Below the pieces are notes generated by a model. The model was not told the DNA's origin. It worked only from the letters and a program-made list of their open reading frames with translations, and did not search any database. From JAPPHA01 sp963662815 (GTDB lineage Bacteria; Pseudomonadota; Alphaproteobacteria; Rhodobacterales; Rhodobacteraceae): a DNA stretch of 64,000 nucleotides. Where the stretch lies: assembly GCA_963662815.2 (NCBI GenBank), contig CAXXWA010000042.1:124001-188000 (forward strand), given 5' to 3'. A program made the translations under genes and the position numbers. The stretch's first letter is position 1. Each line of letters opens with the position of its first letter. Positions 17,315 to 25,691 of the stretch are shown one piece after another.

Positions 17315-17352
17315 TGCGGGGGGCGTCGGGCAACCGACGTTCCTACCGCAAC
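17315..17352 (+). ncRNA. Domain VI and 3' end of the outer group II intron
   Basis: GCGGGGGGCGTCGG-GCAA-CCGACGTTCCTACCGC hairpin (split here for length) ending AAC, with unpaired A at 17345. It repeats the form of the preceding domain VI but follows an intron 3' end instead of a domain V, which is what a twintron predicts. Confidence 0.65.
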
Positions 17353-17358
17353 GATCAC

Positions 17359-17715
17359 CTACATAAGTGCGGGCTGTTGCAAGGCCCCCAGTGAAGCCAT
17401 GAAACCGCAACGGGCGGCGAGGGCGCAAAGCGCCGTCATGTCGTCCCGGGTGACACGCCGTTTGACCAGGTCGTCAGGCCTCTCGCGGGCCAGAAGGGAC
17501 AGTTGCCAGACCAGAATCTCGATGACCGCGTCGAAGGCGAGGCACTTGCGCAGGTCTTCGTACTCGTCTAGGCGGCGGTCATCGACGCGGGTGCCGACGC
17601 TGAGCTCGTGGGAGAAGCGCCTTATCCGCCGTAGCTCGTACCTGCGCGGAACCGTGCGGGCTGTCTTGAGACCAGCCTCGGTGGTCGGCAGCATCCAGCG
17701 CAGCGAGTTGCCTTT
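17359..17715 (-). pseudogene. Tn5-like IS4 transposase, C-terminal remnant
   Basis: Similar to the C-terminal third of Tn5/IS50-type transposases: LRWMLPTTE, GTRVDDRRLDEYEDLRKCLA, then FDAVIEILVWQLSLLARERP. The segment that should carry the catalytic Glu reads RRIRRFSHELSVG, so Glu is lost. It shares the DRRLD...DLRKCLAFDAV block with the transposase at 29038-30959, so it is a relic of the same element type. It disrupts or abuts the 3' end of the Rieske gene. Confidence 0.65.
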
Positions 17716-17784
17716 CTTCACATTCCCCGTCGCGAGAACGCCAGCGCTCGACGCCGCCATTGGCAGCGTCACGCTGGCGAACCG

Positions 17785-18085
17785 TTACGGAATCTCGACG
17801 TGGACCCTGCCGTCCACAACACGTGCCGTAAGTGTTCAACGCTTCACAAGCCGGCGACCTGATCGCGGTGACCGTTCGGATATCGAGCTGGCCGTTGTGC
17901 TTGGGGCATTCGATCGTGTGGTCGAACACCAACCCTTCGGCAAGATGCACCTTTTCGTGCGTACAAAGGCCATCGATGCAATAGACCTCTTCGTCCGATA
18001 TCCGGCAGATCACGTAGGTTCGTCCTTCGCGGTCCAATCGAACCAGATCTTCCTCTTCGATGTCGACAAGTACGCAGGCTTCTAT
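17785..18085 (-). pseudogene. Rieske 2Fe-2S ferredoxin, broken
   Basis: A small Rieske protein with both cluster boxes, CTHEKVHLAEG (C-x-H) and CPKHNGQLDIRT (C-x2-H). The C-terminal end matches the family only after a one-base frame change near 17825 (RVVDGRVHVEIP, then stop at 17785). No standard start codon stands at the expected place: reading from WIEACVLVDIEEEDL, the frame continues unbroken from the desaturase stop, and TTG 18037 is the first start-like codon. It probably supplied electrons to the upstream desaturase before decay (inference). Confidence 0.65.
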
Positions 18086-18109
18086 CCAGGGGGGTTGCGT
18101 TCTCCGGCG

Positions 18110-19204
18110 TCAGGCGGTCTGGTTGGACGGAACGGGATCCGATGCACCCGCCCCTTCAGGCAGTTGAGGGCGGATGAAGTGGTGTGGGTCGCGAAGCTGC
18201 CGCAGAACACAGGGGATGATCTCGGACCATGCGTTCCATAGCGAAGGGTTGGGCGCGGGCAGGTCGTGTTTCACCACCTCGTGCAGCTTGGGCAGGGCGT
18301 GGTATGGCACCATCGGATACATGTGATGTTCGATATGGTAGTTCATGTTCCAGTAGATGAAGCGCAATATCGGGCTCATTAGCACAGTGCGTGAATTGAT
18401 TCGGTGATCGAGCACGTCTTCCGCCAGTCCAAGATGTTGGGGAAGCCCCATCACGAGCAAAAGCCAGATCCCATAGGCCCGGGGCAGCCCGATGATCATG
18501 AGTGGCAGAAGCGACCACGACCAGAGAGAAATCAATGCCACAAGAATGTAGATCGCGATGTGGATGCGGGCGACACGAATGGCTTTGACGCGTTCGGTTT
18601 CGGGGATGAGGTCCGCTTCGTCCGGCGGAATGATCCCCGCGGCATTCCGGGCCAGCGCGGCGAGGCTTTGCGGCACGGCTACGATTCCGAACAAGTTGAG
18701 GCAGAGTACGATCAGTTGCGGCGGTCGCATTCCCGCGATTTCCGGGTCCCTGCCAACGATGATCGTATCGGTGTGATGGCGGGCATGTGACCAGTGCCAG
18801 ACCACCGAGTTTCGCATCATCAGAAAGCTTGCCAATTCATAGACCGCGTCGTTCTTCCACCGGGTCTTGAAGGCCGTGCCATGGCCGCATTCGTGCCAAC
18901 GGCTATCGGCGGCGGAGGCGTAGAACACTCCATAGACGAACAGGAACGGCAGCGCCCACCAGCTTCCCCAAAGAAGGATGCCACCCGCGCCGCTTCCGAC
19001 CAGCGCGGCAACCCAGATCGAGATGTCGCGCGTCGCCGGCCAATCCGTGCGCTTCATCAGGGACTTCAGCACCTTTCGGTCTACCGGCGTCCGATACCAG
19101 TCTGCGCCCGCAAGGCCTCTTTGGAACGCATTCTCCCGCTCCGGACCGGTCAGGGCGTAGTCCCGCTCCATCGGAAATGTTATCAATCGCATCAGGCCCA
19201 ACAT
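18110..19204 (-). CDS. Fatty acid desaturase family protein
   Basis: A 364-residue di-iron membrane enzyme. The three histidine boxes are HECGHGT, HWSHARHHTDT and HIEHHMYPMVPYH. Hydrophobic segments around residues 65-100, 170-190 and 215-260 suit a membrane desaturase/hydroxylase. It starts 4 bases after the PanB-like gene and is followed by the broken Rieske ferredoxin, so it belongs to the LacI-headed operon. The substrate may be a lipid or a hydrophobic aglycone; the sequence does not tell. Confidence 0.85.
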   Translation of the reverse strand: MLGLMRLITFPMERDYALTGPERENAFQRGLAGADWYRTPVDRKVLKSLMKRTDWPATRDISIWVAALVGSGAGGILLWGSWWALPFLFVYGVFYASAADSRWHECGHGTAFKTRWKNDAVYELASFLMMRNSVVWHWSHARHHTDTIIVGRDPEIAGMRPPQLIVLCLNLFGIVAVPQSLAALARNAAGIIPPDEADLIPETERVKAIRVARIHIAIYILVALISLWSWSLLPLMIIGLPRAYGIWLLLVMGLPQHLGLAEDVLDHRINSRTVLMSPILRFIYWNMNYHIEHHMYPMVPYHALPKLHEVVKHDLPAPNPSLWNAWSEIIPCVLRQLRDPHHFIRPQLPEGAGASDPVPSNQTA

Positions 19205-19208
19205 TCCG

Positions 19209-19997
19209 CTAGCCCCAGTTCGCCAGTTTGGTCTCGAACTTGCTCAACTCTTCTTCGGAGATCTGGACCAGTTCGCTTTCGCTCGGAAACGACCCCGAAG
19301 CCACGTCGCGCCTGAATTCGGAGAACGCAGCCACGCGGTCCTGTTGCAGTCGCGCGTATTCGGCCCGGAAGTCCCTGTAGACCCGGGCATGACGGGGCAC
19401 ATGACCTTCGGTTTCACCAAGAATGTCGACCGAAAACAAGTACTGGACATCGCACCCCGCGCCCGAACCCATGGAAATCACAACGAGTGACGTCCGCTGG
19501 GAAATCGCCGCTGCGACCGCTGGCGGCACAATTTCCATCTCGACCGCAAAGGCGCCCGCGTCCTGATAGCGTCGGGCGTCGTGCAGAATGGCGAGGGCAT
19601 CATCTGCCGTTTTGCCGCGTGCCGAATAACCGGTCCAGCGTGCCTTTTGCGGCATGAAGCCTACGTGGCCGACAACGGGAATCGCCTCTTTCGCCATGGC
19701 TTCGATCACTTCGTAGTGCATCGGACAATAGATGCTGTCGACCCCGGACTCCAATGCCTCGAAGGCCGCGCGCTTGGCCTCGTCGGCATTGGCGCATTCG
19801 CCGTAGATCAGGCCGAACGTGAAATGTGTGTTCGGGGCGGCAGCGCGGAATTCGTCGCGGGAATGCTTGCGGCCTGATACGATGATCTCGATCCCGGCGG
19901 CCTCGGCTGCGACGGCATGTTCAACCGAGGCCACATTGAGTTCGGTAAGCTGACCCTTTCCCTTGTGGTCGATCAGGTCCCTGACCGCCATTTTCAT
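19209..19997 (-). CDS. PanB-like (ketopantoate hydroxymethyltransferase family) protein
   Basis: A 262-residue TIM-barrel protein. Its middle matches PanB: IPVVGHVGFMPQKARWTGYS, then GKTADDALAILHDARRYQDA, GAFAVEMEIVP (catalytic Glu region) and SMGSGAGCDVQYLF. The N-terminal PanB metal ligands (the usual GDS and ADMPF Asp residues) are absent; the matching segments read IIVSGRKHSRD and HFTFGLIYGEC. It is probably a divergent aldolase/PEP-mutase-superfamily enzyme, not the pantothenate enzyme. Its ATG overlaps the LacI stop by four bases. Confidence 0.75.
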   Translation of the reverse strand: MKMAVRDLIDHKGKGQLTELNVASVEHAVAAEAAGIEIIVSGRKHSRDEFRAAAPNTHFTFGLIYGECANADEAKRAAFEALESGVDSIYCPMHYEVIEAMAKEAIPVVGHVGFMPQKARWTGYSARGKTADDALAILHDARRYQDAGAFAVEMEIVPPAVAAAISQRTSLVVISMGSGAGCDVQYLFSVDILGETEGHVPRHARVYRDFRAEYARLQQDRVAAFSEFRRDVASGSFPSESELVQISEEELSKFETKLANWG

Positions 19998-21034
19998 TCT
20001 GCGCGCCCTCCGGACTGCGGCAGGTCAGTGCCACGCAGGATCAATTCCGCGTCAATCAGTTGCTGATGGGGTCCGGCGTCGCCGTTGAGCTTCGCGGCCA
20101 TCATGCGCCCCAGCCGCATCCCGAGCGCGTCGAGATCCTGACGGAACGTCGTAAGGCCCAATCCGACATGGGCTGCCACGGGAATGTCATCGCACCCGAT
20201 CAATGCCATGTCCGGACCAGGCCGGATCCCGAACTGCCGCATGGCTTCCATTGCCGATAGGGCAATCACATCGTTGCCGCAGAAGATCGCGGTCGGACCC
20301 ACACCCCGGGTAATCAGCTCGGTCACGGCGTCCGCGCCGGTCTTTCGCGACAGGTAACATTCAATCTCGAGCGCGGGATCGTGCCCTATGCCATGCGCGT
20401 CCAGCGCATCGCGGTAGCCGTGCAGGGCATGGATTGAATAGGTGTACCGGAGCGGCGTCGTCAGATGTGCGACGCGGGCGTGGCCGAGTCGGATCAGCCG
20501 TTCCGTCGCCCGGTACCCGATCTTGTAGTGGTCCACGTCGACCCAGTCGTGATCGGACTTTTCCGTTCGTCCGACGGTGACGAATGGAAAACCGCGATCC
20601 TGCAGCCATTCGATCCGTTCGTCCTCGGGCCGGGTTCGCCCGAACAGAAGCCCGTCGCAGCGGCCTCGTTCGACAGAATTGCGAATGATCTCGTGCTCGG
20701 TCTCATGCTCCCGCGCCATGACAATCTGGAGCGCATAGCCCTGGGCCTGCAGCGAAAGCTCGACGCCGTCGAGCAGGCTCAGGAAAAACGGGTCAACAAA
20801 CTTGGTCCAGGGCTTCGAGACCATGAAGGTCACGGTGTTGGTTTGCTTCGATCGCAGGCTCGACGCTGCGAAACTCGCACGGTAGCCAAGCTGCTCTGCA
20901 ACGGCTTCTACTTTGCGGCGGGTTTCAAGTTTGACGTCAGAGTATCCGTTGAGCGCGCGGCTGACGGTCGAGACCGAAAGGCCAGTCTGTTCGGCCACGT
21001 CCCTGATCCCCAGTCTCTTGGCGGGTTCGCCCAT
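19994..21034 (-). CDS. LacI family transcriptional regulator
   Basis: A 346-residue repressor. The N-terminal helix-turn-helix reads GIRDVAEQTGLSVSTVSRAL, followed by the hinge helix region ASFAASSLRSKQ and a sugar-binding domain with IFCGNDVIALSAMEAM and MALIGCDDIPVA. It overlaps the GH13 stop by one base (TGATG) and the PanB-like gene by four. The palindromes at 22633-22647 and 22746-22767 are its likely operators, making it autoregulatory and controller of both divergent arms. Confidence 0.9.
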   Translation of the reverse strand: MGEPAKRLGIRDVAEQTGLSVSTVSRALNGYSDVKLETRRKVEAVAEQLGYRASFAASSLRSKQTNTVTFMVSKPWTKFVDPFFLSLLDGVELSLQAQGYALQIVMAREHETEHEIIRNSVERGRCDGLLFGRTRPEDERIEWLQDRGFPFVTVGRTEKSDHDWVDVDHYKIGYRATERLIRLGHARVAHLTTPLRYTYSIHALHGYRDALDAHGIGHDPALEIECYLSRKTGADAVTELITRGVGPTAIFCGNDVIALSAMEAMRQFGIRPGPDMALIGCDDIPVAAHVGLGLTTFRQDLDALGMRLGRMMAAKLNGDAGPHQQLIDAELILRGTDLPQSGGRAE

Positions 21035-22629
21035 CAGTTTTCCTCTGCGATTACGTAGCCATGCGCAGGCAACACGGCCTCGTTGTGTTCGCCCGAAAGC
21101 ACAGTCACTTGGTCGTACAACGGAACGCTCCGGGGGGCATCAGAGAAATTGAATGCGCACATGAGCCTTTGTTCCTCGTGAACGCGGGCAAAGACTAGCC
21201 AGTCCTTCTCGTGCTCCGTCGGTTCGAACGATCCGTATCGCAGGGCCGCGTTCTCGCGGCGCAGCGCAATCAGCGCACGGCAATTCTCTAGGATCGACCC
21301 GCTCAACCCGTCCTGCCGAGAGACCGCAAGCGGCGCATGGGACGGTTCGCAGGGCAGCCAGGTGCACGCATTCCTCGAAAACCCGAGTTGATCCGTGTCG
21401 TCCCAGGGAAACGGCGTGCGCGCACCATCGCGTCCTCGATCATGCGGCCAGAAACGGATGCCTTCCGGGTCCTGAATCGCTTCGCGCGGTACATGTGAAT
21501 GCGGCAGCCCAAGTTCCTCTCCCTGGTAGAGGATGACGTTGCCGCGAAGGCAAAGCAGAAGTGCATGCAGCATCGTCACCCTTGCCGGATTGTCCTCAGC
21601 GCCCCATCGGCTGGCCACGCGGAACACATCGTGGTTTGAAAGCGCCCACGTTGGCCAGCCGTGACCGTTGCCTGCTTCCAGAACTGTGGTTGCGATGGCC
21701 GATCCGTTCAGTTCGGGGGCAAGCAGGGCGAAGCTGTAGGCCGTGTGCAGCCTGTCGGGTGACGTGTACTCGGACATGCGCTCGACCTGCCAGTCGCAGG
21801 AGATCTCGGCCAGCAGCATCCTGTCCCCGGCGACTTTGCGCATGCGCTTGAGAAATGCCAGGTTTTCCGGCCGTGAACGGTCGTAAAGCCTCTGCTGCAT
21901 GTAATACGGATTGGCGGGCACCTCATCGATCTCCGCTGCAGGGTTGTCCCTAAGCGCAGGGTCGTGCATGAAGAAGTTGGCCACGTCCAGCCGCAGCCCG
22001 TCGACACCTAGGTCGAACCAGAATGTCATGATGTCAAGCACTTCGTCCTGCACGTCCTTGTTGTGCAGGTTCAGGTCGGGCTGCTCGATCAGGAAATTGT
22101 GCAGATAGTACTGACGCCGTTCGGGCGCCCATTCCCACGCAACGCCGCCAAACCGCGCGAGCCAGTTGTTAGGCAGGCCGCCGTCGGCTTTTGCATCGGC
22201 CCAGACATACCAGTCCGCCCTTTCGCTATCCTTGCCCGAGCGACTTTCGACAAACCACGGATGCCGGTGCGAACTGTGGGAATAGACTTGGTCGATGACG
22301 ACCCTTAGGCCCAAGCCATGCGCCGCCTGCACGACGTCGCGGAAGTCTTCCAGCGTTCCGAATCGCGGATCGACCTGTCGGTAGTCGGAAACGTCGTAGC
22401 CCGAATCGTGCATAGGAGAGGGAAAGAACGGCGTGATCCAGATCGCGTCGATCCCGAGTCCGGCAAGATAGTCCATCCGGCTCAGGAGCCCCCTCAGATC
22501 GCCCTCGCCGTCGCCATCGGAATCCATGAAGCTGCGCAGGTAAACTTCATATATGCAGGCCCCGCGCCACCATTCCAAGTGCTCTTCACGGCGTTGAGTC
22601 GTCACGGTCATCTCCGGCAATGCCGTCAT
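21034..22629 (-). CDS. GH13 alpha-glucosidase
   Basis: A 531-residue glycoside hydrolase of family 13 (oligo-1,6-glucosidase/alpha-glucosidase group). Motifs are LEWWRGACIYEVYLRSFMD at the start, VVIDQVYSHSS (region I), GVDGLRLDVANFF (nucleophile Asp), MLLAEIS (acid/base Glu) and ALSNHDVFR (transition-state Asp). No signal peptide, so it hydrolyses imported glycosides in the cytoplasm. ATG 22629 was chosen; ATG 22611 has GGAG too close, and an open frame upstream to 22998 has no similarity. An imperfect operator lies just upstream. Confidence 0.88.
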   Translation of the reverse strand: MTALPEMTVTTQRREEHLEWWRGACIYEVYLRSFMDSDGDGEGDLRGLLSRMDYLAGLGIDAIWITPFFPSPMHDSGYDVSDYRQVDPRFGTLEDFRDVVQAAHGLGLRVVIDQVYSHSSHRHPWFVESRSGKDSERADWYVWADAKADGGLPNNWLARFGGVAWEWAPERRQYYLHNFLIEQPDLNLHNKDVQDEVLDIMTFWFDLGVDGLRLDVANFFMHDPALRDNPAAEIDEVPANPYYMQQRLYDRSRPENLAFLKRMRKVAGDRMLLAEISCDWQVERMSEYTSPDRLHTAYSFALLAPELNGSAIATTVLEAGNGHGWPTWALSNHDVFRVASRWGAEDNPARVTMLHALLLCLRGNVILYQGEELGLPHSHVPREAIQDPEGIRFWPHDRGRDGARTPFPWDDTDQLGFSRNACTWLPCEPSHAPLAVSRQDGLSGSILENCRALIALRRENAALRYGSFEPTEHEKDWLVFARVHEEQRLMCAFNFSDAPRSVPLYDQVTVLSGEHNEAVLPAHGYVIAEEN

Positions 22630-22632
22630 ATT

Positions 22633-22647
22633 CAAAAACGTTTTCGG
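22633..22647. promoter_or_regulatory. Candidate LacI-type operator, leftward arm
   Basis: CAAAAACGTTTTCGG, an imperfect palindrome around a central CG, 3 bases upstream of the GH13 ATG. It resembles the perfect site 100 bases away. Confidence 0.55.
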
Positions 22648-22745
22648 AGATTGGTCAAGAATTCCGCAGGATTTTGGCCAATTCCGGGGCAGGCTTCGCA
22701 AAAAACCTTGACCAGACGGCTCAAGTTCGCAACTCTGCCGTTTGA

Positions 22746-22767
22746 AACCCAAAAACGTTTTTGGGTT
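22746..22767. promoter_or_regulatory. Candidate LacI-type operator, rightward arm
   Basis: A perfect 22 bp palindrome with core CCCAAAAACGTTTTTGGG and CG centre, the usual form of LacI-family operators. It lies 31 bases upstream of the sugar-binding-protein ATG and shares the AAAAACGTTTT core with the site before the GH13 gene. Confidence 0.7.
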
Positions 22768-22798
22768 ATCTGGCGCAAAGAGCTTCAGGGAGGGAAAA

Positions 22799-23782
22799 AT
22801 GCGCAAACTGCGAAATTCAGTAATTCTGGCCGCATCTGGCATTGCGATGAGTGTCGGTACAGCCTGGGCAGGCGACTGGTGTTCAGGACAAACGATCCGG
22901 CTGTTCTCGGGCGGCCCCGCCGGTGGAGCATTCAACTCGATCATTGATCGCGGCGCGATGCAGGCGGCGGAAGACACCGGCGCGAACGTCCAAATCATCT
23001 ATTCGGAGTGGGATTTCGACAAGATGGTCACTCAGCTTCGCGAGGCGGTCAGCCAGGCACCTGACGGCATTGCAATGATGGGACACCCGGGAGATGACGC
23101 GATCATGCCATTGGCGGCCGAAGCCGCTGCCGCGGGAATCCCGGTGATGTACATGAACGTGGACGTGCCGAGAGTGCGCGCGGCCTTCGGGTCGGGGTAC
23201 GTTGGGGCCACGCTATATCAGCAGGGACGGAACCTCGGCGCCGAGACCCTGCGTCTTGCGGGCGACAGGCTGCAACCTGGCGATACTGCAATCGTCATGA
23301 GCCGATGGGAAAGCGAAAACCGCGCACAGCGCGAACTCGGCCTTGTGGACGTGCTGGAAGAATTCGGCATGAAGGTCATCAAGCTGCAAGAGGCCGAAGG
23401 CGCTTCTGCCGACCAGATGCTGCAGATCCCGGTTCTGACCTCGACCCTGATCGCCAACCCCGACACCAAGCTCATTGGCTATCCCGGTGGCCCGTGGCTG
23501 GCTGCGGCGCCGGTGTTCATGGATGCAGTTGGCAAGGGTCCCGGCGACATCATGGCGGTCGGCTTTGACCTTGGTCAGGGTGTCATGACCGCGTTCGACG
23601 GCGGCTACGTGACGGTGACAGCGGACCAGCAGCCCTACCAGCAGGGGTACCTTCCTGTTCTTTCGCTCTGCCAGCAGCTGGTCTACAAGCTCGGACCGCT
23701 CAACGTGGACACCGGCGCTGGCTTCGTGACGGCAGACAACTACAAAGATGTGGTTGCCCTCGCCGAGCAGGGCGTCCGCTAG
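22799..23782 (+). CDS. Sugar ABC transporter substrate-binding protein (RbsB/FrcB type)
   Basis: A 327-residue periplasmic binding protein with signal peptide MRKLRNSVILAASGIAMSVG...AWA. Mature domain features of the RbsB-like class are SQAPDGIAMMGHPGDDAIM, EAAAAGIPVMYMNVDVPR and VTADQQPYQQGYLPVL. The ATG follows an AGGGAGGG ribosome site. It begins an operon with a single-domain ATPase and one permease, as in fructose-type (Frc) importers. The glycosidases on both sides suggest an oligosaccharide or glycoside as substrate (inference). Confidence 0.85.
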   Translation: MRKLRNSVILAASGIAMSVGTAWAGDWCSGQTIRLFSGGPAGGAFNSIIDRGAMQAAEDTGANVQIIYSEWDFDKMVTQLREAVSQAPDGIAMMGHPGDDAIMPLAAEAAAAGIPVMYMNVDVPRVRAAFGSGYVGATLYQQGRNLGAETLRLAGDRLQPGDTAIVMSRWESENRAQRELGLVDVLEEFGMKVIKLQEAEGASADQMLQIPVLTSTLIANPDTKLIGYPGGPWLAAAPVFMDAVGKGPGDIMAVGFDLGQGVMTAFDGGYVTVTADQQPYQQGYLPVLSLCQQLVYKLGPLNVDTGAGFVTADNYKDVVALAEQGVR

Positions 23783-23794
23783 TCAAAAGTTTCG

Positions 23795-23827
23795 CCCGGG
23801 CCGGCCGGTTTCTGACGCTGGCCCGGG
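23795..23827 (+). promoter_or_regulatory. Intercistronic hairpin after the binding-protein gene
   Basis: Arms CCCGGGCC (23795-23802) and GGCCCGGG (23820-23827) with a 17-base loop between the binding-protein and ATPase genes. Such hairpins commonly protect the upstream mRNA and keep binding protein in excess. Confidence 0.45.
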
Positions 23828-23855
23828 GCCGGATCTTCCGAACCGGAGCACGCTT

Positions 23856-24647
23856 ATGTCCTCGGCATCAGAGCCGGTCGTCGAATTGCGCAACATCGTC
23901 AAGCGATTTGGATCGGTCGAAGCCTTGTCTGGCGTCACTATGACCGTCCGCCGCGGCGAGGTTCTGGGGCTGCTGGGAGACAATGGCGCGGGCAAGTCAA
24001 CTTTGATCAAGACTCTTGCCGGGGTGCACGGCCCTGACGAAGGCGAGATCATCGTGAAAGGCAAGGTTCGCAAGCCCTGGACACCCGCGGCTGCGCGTGA
24101 CGCGGGCATAGAAACGGTATTTCAGGATCGCGCGTTGGCACCCCAACATTCCATAGTGACCAATATCTTCATGGGGCGCGAGATTACGAACACCCTCGGT
24201 CTACTGAGGGTGCAAGTGCAGGTCGACGAGGCCAACAGGCTGATGCGCGAGATCGGCTTTACCTCCAAGGTGTTCAACCCGGAAAGCACGGTTGGGACGC
24301 TTTCAGGGGGTGAGCGGCAGGGGGTCGCGATCGCTCGCGCTCTCTACAATCAGGCGGACGTGATCGTGCTGGATGAGCCGACGACGGCACTGTCGCTGAC
24401 CGAAACCCAGAAGGTCTTCCGTTTCGTGGAGGCGGTCAAATCCTCCGGCCGGACCGTGGTTTTCATCGGGCACAACATCTATCACGTCTGGGATATTGCC
24501 GACCGGTTCTTCGTCATCGACCGCGGGAAAGAAGCCTTCGAAGGCGCCAAGTCCGCATTCACCGGCGCCGATCACCTGATCGAGATGATGCATCAACTCG
24601 CGGAAACCGGCAGCGCAGACACAAGTTCGCTTTTGGAGCCGGCGTGA
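23856..24647 (+). CDS. Sugar ABC transporter ATP-binding protein, single domain
   Basis: A 263-residue ATPase with Walker A GLLGDNGAGKSTLIK, Q-loop TVFQDRALAPQ, signature GTLSGGERQGVAIARAL, Walker B DVIVLDEPTTALS and switch His in VFIGHNIYHVWD. Ribose-type systems usually have a duplicated ATPase of about 500 residues; this is the short FrcA-like form. ATG 23856 is 73 bases after the binding-protein stop. Confidence 0.88.
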   Translation: MSSASEPVVELRNIVKRFGSVEALSGVTMTVRRGEVLGLLGDNGAGKSTLIKTLAGVHGPDEGEIIVKGKVRKPWTPAAARDAGIETVFQDRALAPQHSIVTNIFMGREITNTLGLLRVQVQVDEANRLMREIGFTSKVFNPESTVGTLSGGERQGVAIARALYNQADVIVLDEPTTALSLTETQKVFRFVEAVKSSGRTVVFIGHNIYHVWDIADRFFVIDRGKEAFEGAKSAFTGADHLIEMMHQLAETGSADTSSLLEPA

Positions 24648-25690
24648 GGATGAACACGGTGAATGACGTGACAACCGACACCAAATCAGAGGAGCGCCGC
24701 ACTGAGCAATCCCGATGGACGCTCTTTTACCGCAAGAACGGTCGCGCGCTAAACGCATTCCTGGCCCTTGTCCTGGTTTGGGTCTTTTTCGCTGTGAACA
24801 ACCCGGCGCTTTTTCTGAACCCGCTGTTCTACAATGCATTTCTGTTTTCGGTTCCGGCGACGATTTTTCTGACCACCTCTTTGGTGTTTGTCATCGTTTC
24901 GGGCGAGCTTGATCTGGCATTTCCGTCGGTCGTCGGCGCGGCCGGCGGAGTGTTCATGTACTCCGTTGTGCTCGGAGTGCCCGTGATACCAGCGTTCTTT
25001 CTGACAATGGGCTTCGGGGCGTTGATCGGCCTTGGTATCGGATTGATCGTCGTCTACGGGCGCATTTCGTCGCTGGTCGCGACGCTCGGTCTCAACTTCT
25101 TCATCCTCGGCATCGTCAACCTGCTCGCTCAAGGTCGGACCATTTCCGCGCCTGAGGCGATGAACAGCTTCGGATACACGCTTTTTGTCGGCAAATGGCA
25201 CTTGTTTGACACGACGCTGAGAGTGCCGAACCACTTCATTTGGTCGCTGGTCTGGGTGGTCTTCTGCTACGTGCTCTTCAAGTATCATCGGTTCGGCAAC
25301 CGGGTGCAGCTCGTCGGAGACAATACCGACAGCGCCCGTGAAATGGGCATCAACATCGAGCGCATTCGCGTCAGCGTCTTTGTCGTGTCGGGTGTTGCCG
25401 CGGCGATTACAGGTTCATTGCTCGTGCAGATGGCCAACATGGTCTGGTTCCCGACCAGCGGGAAGGCTTACTTGCTGATCGCGCTTGCGGCGCTTTTCGT
25501 CGGCGGCACACCGACCTGGGGCGGTGTGGGCACGATCTTTGGCGCGTTCTTTGGAGCGATGACCGTCACGCTGATCCCGTCAGGCGCAGTCGGCGCAGGT
25601 TTTGCCGGCTATTGGACGGACTTCATATTCGGCCTCGTCATCATCCTGACCATGATCGCGCACCGCTTTTCCGGCGCGCGGGTCCGATGA
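24644..25690 (+). CDS. Sugar ABC transporter permease (RbsC/FrcC type)
   Basis: A 348-residue inner-membrane permease with many hydrophobic segments and the class motifs FVIVSGELDLAFPSVVGAAG and GDNTDSAREMGINIERIRV (cytoplasmic loop facing the ATPase). The GTG start overlaps the ATPase stop (GTGA). C-terminal TM segments surround FVGGTPTWGGVGTIFGAFFG. Downstream genes are a broken SDR and a damaged PhyH oxygenase before GH31. Confidence 0.88.
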   Translation: MRMNTVNDVTTDTKSEERRTEQSRWTLFYRKNGRALNAFLALVLVWVFFAVNNPALFLNPLFYNAFLFSVPATIFLTTSLVFVIVSGELDLAFPSVVGAAGGVFMYSVVLGVPVIPAFFLTMGFGALIGLGIGLIVVYGRISSLVATLGLNFFILGIVNLLAQGRTISAPEAMNSFGYTLFVGKWHLFDTTLRVPNHFIWSLVWVVFCYVLFKYHRFGNRVQLVGDNTDSAREMGINIERIRVSVFVVSGVAAAITGSLLVQMANMVWFPTSGKAYLLIALAALFVGGTPTWGGVGTIFGAFFGAMTVTLIPSGAVGAGFAGYWTDFIFGLVIILTMIAHRFSGARVR

Positions 25691-25691
25691 C

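Larger units (their letters stand above)
11826..17352 (+). mobile_element. Outer group II intron, 3' portion, split by an inner intron
   Basis: The left piece (11826-12002) holds the end of the maturase ORF and domain V. The right piece (17315-17352) holds domain VI and the 3' end. Rejoined, GGATCTG + TGCGGGGGG matches the inner intron's own GGATCCGTGCGGGGGG across the DV/DVI linker, so the outer intron was interrupted precisely there. The 5' part is missing; its remaining start abuts the broken istA. The 3' end reads CCGCAAC, with a candidate branch A (17345) 8 bases from the end. Confidence 0.75.

Noticed and set aside
19209..19997. True panB for pantothenate synthesis
   Set aside because: The metal-ligand Asp segments of PanB are absent and the gene lies in a LacI-controlled glycoside operon, not with panC.
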